Shown: one piece after another, positions 37,101-49,100 of the stretch
Position numbering within the stretch: the stretch's first letter is position 1
Layout of the letters: each line of letters starts with the position of its first letter
Source: Sorex araneus
Taxonomy: Eukaryota > Chordata > Mammalia > Eulipotyphla > Soricidae
Assembly (NCBI RefSeq): GCF_027595985.1
Contig: NC_073308.1
Span: 14,352,511 to 14,416,510, forward strand
DNA: 64,000 nucleotides
Direction: 5' to 3'
Made by a program: the position numbers and the translations under genes
Notes under the pieces: generated by a model
Databases searched by the model: none
Seen by the model: only the letters and a program-made list of their open reading frames with translations
Told to the model about the DNA's origin: nothing

Positions 37101-40100
37101 CATACAAGGACGTTCTGTGACACTCATCTCACTGCTTGGGTTTGGTTTCTTGCCTGAAGAGGCTGCCCTGCACAAGGGCACCTGGGCCTGTGATCCACTG
37201 GAAGGTCACTGCCTACCATCCTGGACCCTTGACTTCCCTTGGCCATGGGTTTCATGTGATTTGGGTAGTAAGAGTCCATAGTCGCTTTCATAGGTGCTCT
37301 GGAAACAAAATTGCAATGGAAAAGTATCCATAGCCATTGTAGTACTAATGGACTGGAGAGGTAGCACAGCAGGTAGGGCTTTTGCCTTGCAAGCGGTCAA
37401 CCCGGGTTCGATTCCTCCCTCTCAGACAGCCCGGGATACCAAGAGTATCCCGCCTACACAGGAGAGCCTGGCAAGCTACCCGTGGCGTATTCAATATGCC
37501 AAAAACAGTAACAGCAAGTCTCACAATGGAGATATTACTGTGCCCGCTGGAGCAAATCGATGAGCAACAGGACTACAGTGCTACTAATGCTTTTATGGTT
37601 GTCTTTTGGGAGAGAGAGTGGGAAAGGGCTTGATTGAGGAACCACACCCAAGGCACCACTTCAGCTGATGCCAGGCACAGGGCCAGGTTCACTCTCTTGG
37701 CCACCTAAGAAAGCTCTAAGGCACAGCAATGGTCTTAAATGAACTAGCGGCAGATCCATCTAAGAAGTAAGCCCAGCGCTGTCCCCTCAGATATTGGGGT
37801 GTCTTCATTTCTTGCTGCCAGTATTCCAGAGCAAGGTCACCGAAACGTGTTCTAGGACATTTTTATGTGACCTGGGGTATCTGAAATAAGTGCACAAACC
37901 AGACATTCACTGATGATAAACCATCAGCTTATTATGATTCAGATTTTTCTGCCCCCTCACCTTAGCACACGCATTGATTGTTGAGATCACAGTTCCGGAA
38001 GGGATGGTCTTGGTATCATTGCAGGCTGGCCTTCACAATACCCGCTGCAGTCCCTGCTGGTCGGCTACCAGTGCAGCTGCCATGACGAGCACACATCGTA
38101 CGGTGAGACGGGCGTCCCCGTGCCCCCTTTCGGATGCACCTTCTCTTCAGGTGAGAGTCTGTCTGGCGGCTGCAGTGGAAACAGTATGTCCCCACCACAG
38201 CGGGGTGCTGGGCCATCCCTTCCCAGGGTGCCTCAGTTAGACGGAGGGTCTGGGCTTTTCTAAGATTGCTTTCTCCTGTTTTACAAAAGAGACTTTACTT
38301 CATCTCTAGGCAAAATTTTTGTATATTTCCTCTCAAGATGATTATGACTCATTATCAATGGTTTGTTACATATATAGTGCCTTGAAAACCTTTGAAGGGG
38401 AGATTGTAAAGATGCAGCCTTGTTGAAGGCCTTATTGTACAGAAGTTTCCCCTTGTGAGCTAATTACTCTCCGGTGCCTCAGGGAACATTTGAATAGCAG
38501 CAGTGGAGGGTACTTGTCCCACATTACTGTTTCAGAGGGGACAGATAAAAAGCTCCAAACTGAATTTAAGGCTTATAGGCCTTCAGTTGATCTCTATCAT
38601 TTTGATCTCTATCACTGGCCAGTGGAGCTCTGCTCTTCTCTAAGGATGTCCCTGGGTTCAGTCCTCCTCTAAATAAGGCATTGTTCAGAAATGATTGTTT
38701 TAGTGTATTAAAGCTGTTTGTTGATATAGCTATTGTGGCTCTCTTTTTTTCTTTTTGGGTCACACCCAGCGATGCTCAGGGGTCACACCTGGCTCTGCAC
38801 TCAGGAATTACCCCTGGCCGTGCTCAGGGGACCATATGGGATGTTGGGAATCAAACCCGGGTCGGCTGCATGCAAGGCAAACGCCCTACCCGCTGTGCTA
38901 TCACTCCAGCCCCAATTGTGGCTCTCTTTATGCAGTCTGTGAATAACTTTTCACTTCCTCATCAGGTGCTCTTTTCGTAGATAGCAGTTTTCAGGGAATT
39001 TCAATTGTATCATTTATGTCATCCTTTAAATCAGTTTTAAATTTATTTCCTCTGCACTTTTATTTAGCCCCCAATATGGAGCATATACTAGCAGTTGCCA
39101 ATGAGGAAGGTTTCGTCCGATTATATAACACAGAATCACAATCCAGTAGAAAGAAGTGTATCAAAGGTAAGCCTAGGTGGGCATATTTCACTTTAAATGC
39201 ATTTTACTTCAATTACCTCAAGGAAATTATGTGAAGATATTCTCGACTCCGAGTCCATTTTGGAACCAAAACAAAAGCCTTGCTATCAGTTCCGTGTCCT
39301 TGCCTTTGCCTACAGGCCAAGAAGAGTCTTGAAGCTTTGAAATGATTTGTTCTTCTCATTATTAAGTCTCAGGCTTAATTATGGTTGGAGATGCAGATGG
39401 ACCATCTCCTGTGCAGGGACCAAAGTACCACTGACCTGAATAAGCCTTAGTTGGCAACTAAACTAAGGATAGTTGAAATACCACATATTTTGGGGGTTTT
39501 GGGGGAGGGGCATCAAAGATGATAAATCATGTAGTAAAACAATGCCCCAGGTGTCCACGTGTCAAAAGAGAAAATTCCCTTGGAGTAAGATGGCAGGACT
39601 CTGTGAGGGCTGGGTTTAGTTTCTTACTCCTGCCCCTTCTCCTCAGCTGTATTGCGCTCACTGGGTCTTGAGTCTGTTTTGTTTGTGGGTGGTTGCAGAC
39701 CTCAGCCTGGCAGGGACAGGTGTTTGGGCCATACCTAGGCACACTGACTCAGGCTGTAAGGCAGGTGCAGTTGGCAGAGGGAGAGACACTAACAGAGCCA
39801 GAGAGCAGGAGAATGTAGATAGAGTCAGGAGATGGGGTGAACAGAAGTCGGCTGGAGTGAGGCTTGTGGGGAGTGGGGGGCCAGGCGTGCAGGGTCTAGG
39901 GCTGCCTGAAACTCCATTCCAAGGATCCCTCATGTCGGAGAGTAGTGGCAGTGGGCCACGCCTGGTGTGGTTCTAGACTCCATGCTGGGGGCCGGCCACA
40001 GGCAAGGCCAGCTGTACCATCTCTTTAGTCACTGCAATTTTTGATCTGGAGAATGTTTAAGAGAAGATTCCATTTTTAGAGAAAATATTCATCAACAGAA

Positions 40101-43100
40101 CGAACAGGTGGGGCTCCACCATAGCTCCCCTCTTGTGGCAGCAAAGGGAGTGTCTGGCGTCTGAGCCTGGACCATCTCCTGCTGATCTCTGATCTGCTCA
40201 CTGCATTTCTTGGGGCATTTAAACTGTGTTAATGGTCTGCCACGGTTCAGGGCTGGGCTTCTCATGCACTGTTTTCTTTGTTTAGAGTGGATGGCACACT
40301 GGAATGCTGTCTTTGATCTTGCCTGGGTTCCCGGAGAGTTTAAACTTGTAGGTGACTTTTCTTTTCCTGTTCCCTGGGTGTGTGCTGGTGTTGAGTCACC
40401 CTCTGACGGCGGGCTTCTTGCTTTCAAAGGTCACTGCCGCAGGTGACCAGACAGCAAAGTTCTGGGACGTACGAGCCGGCGAGCTGATGGGCACGTGCAA
40501 AGGCCACCAGTGCAGCCTCAAGTCAGTTGCCTTTTCGAAGTCTGAGAAAGGTAGGTCTGTCCAGTCCTGTCTTCCCTTGGCTCTGGGAACCAGAGGCGAC
40601 AGCATACTCTGCCCGTGCCCCACTGGTTTCTGGGAGGCCCTGCGATTGTCAGGGCTCAAACCTAGGATCCCATGGGTTTGAGCTTGAGGGGGAATAGATC
40701 TGAGCACAGAACCTCCCTGATATTAAGTTGGATTTTAGCCCCGTCATAGGAGCATTAGCTGCAGTTTGTCCCTGAAAGTTAAGCATCTCCAGATAAATTT
40801 TCTGTACTTTCACAAATGCAGGCAGAGTAGGTCTGTTCAGCTTTGAAGTCTGAAGCCTGTATTGCGCACTCGGTAGCTACTTGTACAACGTTATTTCAGC
40901 TCTATGTTCTACTTGTGACATGGACTTGGCCTGATAAGCTTAAGCGAGTTCTCCACCTACAAAGGTACAATGTAATCGCTTTTGGTGGCCCAGTTCCCCA
41001 TGTGCTCGCAGTGTTTTTGCTCACAATTGACCGTTTGTTCAAATCGCTGTTGTAGAGGGGAGGATTTGCAGAGTGATCATATACAGATGTGGGGCCTTCA
41101 CGGCTTGTCTGAGCTCTGTTTCTGCTTGTCTTCTTACTGATTTTTTTTACTAATAGATAAACATTTTATCTCAAAGAAATGTCTGGTTTTAGTTCCCGAA
41201 TCAGGTAAAAGTGGCCTCCATTCCATGCCAAGTGCTTGGTAGGGAGAAGGGAGTCGCTCAGGGCCTAAGTGCAGAGCCCGCCCTCCACAGCGGCTTTCAG
41301 GGTTCACTCCTGACTCTCTGTTCAGGATCCCTCTTGGTGGGGCTTGGGAAACCATATGGGGTGCAGGGGATCGAACTCATGCAAGGGCAGCTCCCTGCAC
41401 TGTACTGTCACTCAGCCCCAGTGTTTTGGTTTCTTTGTGCTCTGTGGGGTTTTGTTGTTGTTTGTTTGTTTGTTTTTAGTGAGGGCCGGACCACACCTGG
41501 TGGTACTTAGGATTTACAAACTTATGGCAGAGTGCAGGGGATCAAACCTGAGTCTCACTCAGTCTGTGGGATGGTTTGATCTCAGTTTAAAATCTACTGC
41601 ACCAGTGTTGAAGCTGGGCCCTTGAGGAATCACTGCCATAGTTTCTCAGTCTGCATGATGTTTCTGGGTCATTCCCCTCTTTTGTTTCTTTTGGGATTGG
41701 GGTGGGGCTGGCACATACCTGGCCATGATACTTACAGTGGGGGAGGGGAGGGTGCGCTCAGCCAAGGCCCACACCATGGTTGTTTGCTGGGCTGCACTCC
41801 TGGCCCTGGCCCCCATTTTGTGGTGTCCCAGGTGGCAGAGCAGCCCTGCTTTCTGCCTTACCTCCACATCTGCTGTCCTCTGCTCTGGAGTGCTACAACC
41901 CTGGGTTTTCACTCTCTGTAAAGACCATCGTGATTGGCCTAGGGCCAAATATTTCAGCAGGGAGGGTGTTTGCCTTGCACACAGCCAACCTGGGTTTGTC
42001 CCTGGCACCCCATATGGTCCTCCAAGCCCCACCAGGCCAGTGCGGCCCCAAAACAAACCCATCCCCCCTTGCCTAATCTAAGGTATTAGATTAAAAGGTT
42101 ATTAGCTAAGGGGAAACATCAGATCATTTGGCCTCTTTTATTAAAACTCTGTATGGGGGCTGGAGAGATAGCACAGCGGGTAGGGCGTTTGCCTTGCACG
42201 CGGCCAACCCGGGTTCAAATCCCAGCATCCCATATGGTCCCCTGAGCATGGCCAGGGGTAATTCCTGAGTGCAGAGCCAGGAGTAACTCCTGTGCATCGC
42301 CAGGTGTGACCCAAAAAAGCAAAAAAAAAAAAAAAAAAAAAAACTCTGTATGTTGAGCCTTTAACACAATAGTCAGAGAAGCACTGAGCACTGAATTCAA
42401 AATTGGGCTGGTGTTATTTTTCCCGACCCCCAGGAGTCCATGGTGCTCTGATTTGGATTGGCCACTGGTGCCCTCAGACCAGAGGGTCCAGCTGGTATGC
42501 TACAGATGAGCTTTCCTCCTGCTCATGTGGGGCATTCCTGCAGCCGTACTGAGAAGCCCGGCTCCTGTTTGGTCTTCTCTGCTTCTGAACGATTGTTTGT
42601 ACCTTCCTGGGCTCCTTCAAGGAGAAGCATCAACAAAGAAAAGCATCACAAATGTTTGCTCTCTCCAACAGACTGTCCTTCAGCTCCTTCCTCAGTCCTG
42701 TTCTCCAGTCTAGGCTCTGGGCAGTGAGCAACACACTGTCTCTCTCCTGCTCCTTCTGTCCCCCAGCCTTGCAGGCTATGCCTCTCCCCCCACATCCTGC
42801 CCCGTCCTCTCCATGAGTTTTCTCATGGGGGAGCAAAAGCTGTCAACTTCTTCAATCTCGGTTATCTTCCTGAAGTTATTATGGTCTATTAGGAAGCCAG
42901 TCTTCAAAAGGGCGAGGCTTTTCAGATCTTTACTTGGGCTATCCGGCACAGCATTTTATAAAATTCAACATCATTTTTTCCCTTGGAATCTGTTGCTCCA
43001 CTCCCAGCGGTTCATGGCTGCTTCTGTAAATTCTCAATTCTTAAGCTTGAGGATTTGTCTGCAGCAAGACCCAGGATTTGTTTTGACTTTCTTTTCCGTT

Positions 43101-46100
43101 CAGTCTATATCCCCCCGGATACCTACACCAGACCCACTTTCCTTTGGGTTTTTTGCTGTCCTTGAGTTGAGTCAGGCCCATGTAGCCCCCGATGTGCTGT
43201 CAGACTCAGCACCTCTTTCCCTGCAGTCACACTTGCCAGTCTCTGTCATCTGAGTCGCTCCTAGCCCTTGGGGAATAGTACCAGGAATCCTTGAGACCTT
43301 TCAGGTTTTTCTCTTATATTTGGGAGTAAGTTCAGCAAGAGAATGTTCCAGTGACTGGCACCTTACTTGTTCTGTTGAGTGCTCATGCCTGCGTCTAGAA
43401 TATCCTGTCAAGGACCCAGAGCCTCGAGCAGTAGTACCCTGTCTGCCCTGTGTCGATGCTCATTGCTTTTTGTCTCCAGCTTCGCCTGCCCTGCACAGAC
43501 ACTCTCCTATGGCCGTGCTCCACGCAGGCCTCCCCTCCCCACAGACTGACCAGTCACACAGCGATGTCTTCATTCCACTAGCCTTGTCCCCTGCTCTTTT
43601 CTGCTCTGCAGCCTATACCATGGATTTTATTCCTCCAGGAAGTGTTTCAACGCTAAGATTTTGCCTGTTTATGTTGCCTATTAAATGCTATATTGAGGGA
43701 GCGGGTGGGGCTTGGGCCAGTCCAGTGTTGATCAGGGGACTGTGGGGTGCACAGCGTGTTGGCCAACCCATTGAACTGTCTCTCTGCCCCAATTCTGTGT
43801 CTCTACTTCACTCATTTATATATCTGATTTATAACCTTATACGATAAATCAGGTATCTTGTTTCAAGGTGATCTTCTTTGTCCTTTTGAGAATGACTGGT
43901 CATTGGGCTCTTTGCATGTCTAATAATTTAGGGTTTGATTCCCCATGTGGACTGCTTTGTTCTGTCACCCCCAAAGGGAGAAGGTGCTGGTGCTTCTCTT
44001 CTAAAAGGGGGGACTGTGAGCTCCGACTCAGGCTGCCACCAAGGGCCAGTAGTCCGTTCCAGCAGATCTGAGCTGTTAGCTGTTCTCCTTTCCCTGCACA
44101 GAGCAGCTGGGCCAGAGAACGTGAGGAAAGTTTCACATAGCCAACTCCGATCGGATTCTTTCTTTGTTGCTTTATTGGGTTACACCCAGCAATGCATAGG
44201 GGTTACTTCTGGTTCGTGCACTCAGGAATCACTCCTGGCGGTGCTCAGGGGACCATATGGGATGCTGGGAATCGAACCCGGGTTGGCCGCATGCAAAGCA
44301 AACACCCTACCCACTGTGCTGTCACTCCAGCCCCTCCGATCGGATTCTTGGCCCCACCAGGAGTGAGCCCTGAACACTGTCGGTGTGGCCCAGGTCACTC
44401 GAGCTCCAAAAAAATAAAACTCAATAAACATGAGCTGGAGCTGGACTCCCATTCTGCAGCTCCCTTGTCTTTGAATCCCTGAAAAGGCCCCTTTCCCAAT
44501 CAGCATATATCGGGTCCAGTGTTCGTGTAGACACATGCCGACTCTGGTGGCCATTGTAGTGTCGGCACAGCCAGTTGCCCTCTCCCTGTAGGGCTGACTG
44601 ATGGGAGGGCTGGCTAGGAAGCGCTTACTGTGTCTGACAGTCTGACTTGGTATGCACTGGGTTAGACTTCGAATGTTATCAATTACTATTTTTCCCTAAC
44701 TCTGCTGGATTTCTTTATTAGCACTTTGTGTGGTTTCAGGATGACTTAGCCAGGCTTTACTCTGACGGATCTTTGTTTAACACAAGCATCTGGTGCCCTG
44801 GCGCCCTTTTTTGCACATCTTCATTATTTTCTTATTTGTTATTGAACCAAGACTTTCTTCAGCTCCAGCATCAGTGATAGTACCTAGCATGTCACAGATA
44901 ATCGGTAGGCTTGAACCGTGCTCTGGGTTTGATGATCACTTGTCGGTCACTGTTTCCTTCCCACAGCTGTGTTCTGTACCGGTGGACGAGACGGCAACAT
45001 CATGGTCTGGGACACAAGATGCAATAAAAAAGGTGATGTGGTCTCATGTTCTGTGTGGGTGAACCCGGTGGGGGATCGCTTCCCTATTCTACAGGGTAAT
45101 CTGTTGTTGGTTGCTTCTGAGACCACTAGAGGGCACAGTGAGACGCTGTTCCTGGGGCCTGGTTGGGGGGGGGCTGTGATGCCATGCCCCACTTTCTTAC
45201 TGGGTCTGAAGTGCTTAATATGTGTGATTAATAACCAATAAATGCATTTGTCTTTTAATTCAAAGTTTTGTGATATTCAGATAGAATTGAATATTTGAGG
45301 GTTTACTTTGCCCCCAATAAAGCCATTATGCAAAATTGGGGTCATGTGTAAGTATCTGTTTGCTCTCCACACTGCAAAAGAGTGCCGGAGCTCTGTGACT
45401 TTGCTGAGTTCACTGATCTAAGGAATGTCTCTTTTGGAGGCTGTGCACAGAAGTCATATTTACCATGCCTCAATCCCTTTCCTTGGAATATCTTTCAGAT
45501 GGATTTTATAGGCAAGTAAATCAAATCAGTGGTGCTCACAATACTGGCGACAAGCAAACTCCATCCAAACCTAAGAAGAAACAGAATTCTAAAGGACTTG
45601 CTCCTTCTGTGGTAAATACCTAAAGAAGTGTGTGCGGGCACAGATTTTAACAGTAGGATCGAATCTGACTGTAGGGAATTTGTCAGGCAGAACACAGGAG
45701 CTGTAGATGAAGAACAGAGAACCCTCGTTTTTTTTTGTTTGCTTGTTTGTTTGTTTTTATACTTTTTAATTGAGACACCGTGAGAACAGTTACAGGGCTT
45801 TCAGGATCAAGTTTCAATCATCAAATGATCAAACACCCATCCCTTCACCAGTACACATGTTCCACCACCAAGAACCCCAGAGACCTCCCTCCCCCTCTGC
45901 CTGTGTGGCAGATGATTTTCAATTAACTCTCTCATTGCTTTGATAACATTGAGTTTTTGTCAGAAAACTCATTATCATTAGTTGGAGTTTTACCCCCAAC
46001 AGTCAGACCTGTCAGAATGGCATCAGTAGATTGTATGTTTTCTGTTGTTGATAACAATGAGGAAGCTAGGGGTAAACAAGTTATTCTTAGTAGGGCTGTC

Positions 46101-49100
46101 GCAAAGCAGTGCTGGAGGCTGAGCTAAGCAAAATCTGGTGGTGGGCCGGTTCGGTGCTAGGATTGCTTTTGGCCCCACAATTTTAATTTAGTTTAAGGGA
46201 GGGCGAAGGCTTGGTTGAACTTGCAGTTTGGGTAACAGCCAGTGCACATTGTTATCTTGGTAGAGAATAAGAAACCCAAGCCAGGCGTTCCTGGGGCTGG
46301 AGAGAGGAGAGCAGGGAGGGTTCTTGCCTTGCACATGGCCAACCCAGGCTCAGTCCCCGGCATCCCATATGGTCCTGGAGCACAGCCAAGATGATTCCTG
46401 AGTGCAAAGCCAGGAGTAAACCCTGAGCAACGCTGGGCGTGACCCCAAAACAAGCAAAAAAAGATCTTCCTGTTTTTTCCCTGTCTCCTGTTAGGACTTC
46501 CAGCAGAGTGTGACTGTGGTTCTTTTTCAAGATGAGAACACGTTAGTCTCTGCAGGTGCCGTGGATGGGTGAGTGTTCCTTTGGATGGCATCTTTCCTGA
46601 AGTAAGAGGAGGTCCTTAGGCCTGAGACAGTCGAAGGTGTGTGCTGGGCACTCGCATCCAGCCGAGAGCAGCTGCAGCTCTCCCAGGATTCCCTGGTCAG
46701 GATAGTCACAGATAATCCAGGTCCTGGTTGGTGCATCCATCCCAGGGGGAGCCTGTCAGCTGTATGTGTGAGACAGCCGTGTCTTCCCAGACACCCTTCC
46801 TTTCAAGTATTCCACCTTCTGAAATACTGGCCTGGCTCTCGGAACCAAGTTCCCGGGCATACCCCAGGCTCCTCTGGAGGCTGGAGGCTGTGCTGCTGTG
46901 AGTGGCTGGGGAGAGAGGATGGAGATAGCATCCTGATAAGTGGGAGAAATGCTTTTTCCTTTTCCAGCAAAGTTTGTTTAGACTTGGTTACGGAGCTGGG
47001 GGAGAGGGCAAGCAGACGTGTGATGTCTGGTGTGCATGGAGAGCAGCGCGGGCATGGGAAGCCTCTTCCCTGAAAACAATAACCCGTGACTATCAGTACC
47101 CCGCCTTCACCTTCCTTTTCCTCTTGCTGGAATTGGGCGAGGTGACCCGTCCCTGGGTCAGCTCCCATCTGCTTCCGCTCTGAGGCCCGCAGGCCTGAGT
47201 GTAGAGACAGCAGGAGGTGGGTTGGGCCCCAGGGGCTCCCTGCTGCCTCACGGGAGGGCTGCAGGAATTGGCGATTTGTCTCCCAGTCACGTGGCTGGTG
47301 AAGCAAGATGCCAAACAGCTCCTCGCCTTTGTTTCTAGCGTGATCAAAATATGGGACCTGCGGAAGAATTACACAGCTTACCGCCAGGAGCCCATCGCGG
47401 CCAAGTGTTTCTTGTACCCGGGCAGCAGCACGCGGAAACTGGGTGAGTGGACCAGGGTGTCCGTCAGTCCGAATAGCCATCATACATACAGAGGTCTGGC
47501 GAGCTCTGAGTGTGTCTGGGGCAGCTCGGCAGAGACGCAGCACTGAGTGAAGCCTGGCGGGCGGTTTGCATCTCTGGGGAGATGGGGGCTGGGAAACCTA
47601 GTCGACCTCTACTGCTGCACCCTGCTCTCAGCAACCCTGCGCATGGCTTGCTCATTTCAGGGTACTCGAGCTTGGTTCTGGACTCCACAGGCTCCACTCT
47701 GTTTGCCAACTGCACCGATGACAACATCTACGTGTTTAATATGACGGGGCTGAAGGCTTCTCCAGGTGAGCACCGTGTCACGCACTCTGATGAAGGCTAG
47801 TAGTGGTGCTTGAGTTAGGGTTATGTAGCTTTGCTTTGCTTCAGAGGTTTCTCCTGGCTCTGCACTCAGGAATTACTCCTGGCAATGCACGGAGGAGTGT
47901 ATGGGATGCCAGGGATTGAACCTGGTTGACCCACTGTCCTGTTGTTCAGTCTCCAGTCCCGTGTTGTACATCTTATTTGAACTTACTGAGACATAGCATC
48001 TGGGGTGTCAGTCTGGCCTACACTCATCCCCTTGACTGTGTGTGTGATCACTCCCTGTCTCTAGGGCTGTTCTGCTCAGTTTGTCCTGTGTTGTCAGGGG
48101 CTGAATTTGAAAGTGATTGCTCCACAACTCAGCCCTGAACGTGTCTCAACACCGGACAGGGGCCACCTGGATTCTAAGAGTTGTTGTTTTTTCAATTTAT
48201 AAGAAAATATAATCTTCCATTTAAAAGATAAAGAGGGCTGGAGCGATAGCACAGCAGGTAGGGCGTTTGCCTTGCACGCGGCCGACCCGGGTTCGATTCC
48301 CAGCATCCCATATGGTCCCCTGAGCACGGCCAGGGGTAATTCCTGAGTGCAGAGCCAGGAGTGACCACTGAGCATTGCGCTGGGTGTGACCCACAAAGCA
48401 AAAAAAAAAGAGTCTGGAGCGATAGTACAGCGGGTAGGGCGTTTGCCTTGCACGCAGCCTACCTGGGTTCGATTCCCAGCATCCCAGATGATCCCCTGAG
48501 CACCGCCAGGGGTAATTCCTGAGTGCAGAGCCAGGACTGACCCCTGTGCATCGCCAGGTATGACCCAAAAAGCAAAAAAAATAAAAAAGATAAAGAGTCA
48601 AATTCTAGGAAGGTAACCAAAGTTTCTCAAGTGTGCTCTAGTAGTTATTTGGATACATTAGCCTTTTCCCCGTTTCGTGCTGGGGGTTGAACCCAGGGCC
48701 TCCCGCCTCCAGGCGGACTCTGAGGCATCTCCCTGGGCCTGGCGACATCACTTTGGTTTGGAGGAGGGAGTGACTTGGAGTCCTTTCCTCTAGCTCTTGG
48801 TTAGTATGGCCAGTGGTGATTTCCCTGGGCCCCAGGTCTGAGAACACAAACCTGTACTTTCAAAAGCTGCAGAGAGTGATCAGCTTCTTTGGGTACAGCT
48901 GCATCAGAAACAGATTTAGGGTTCTGGAGCCAATTCCCGGGACTGCCCAGCTCCCAGCAAGTAAGATTTCTGCTCAACAAAAAATCTCCGAGTAGCACCG
49001 AGCCTGGCTGGGCCACATACAGACTCTTGCCCCTGACAGAGATGCTGATGACCTGCTTGGGCCTGCTGGCGTCAGGTCATGATCCTGTGTGGAGAGTCAT

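Noticed and set aside
43320-43847. 175-aa plus-strand ORF in DTL intron 5
   Set aside because: No family resemblance and no conserved splice context; a frame of this length occurs by chance in this intron.
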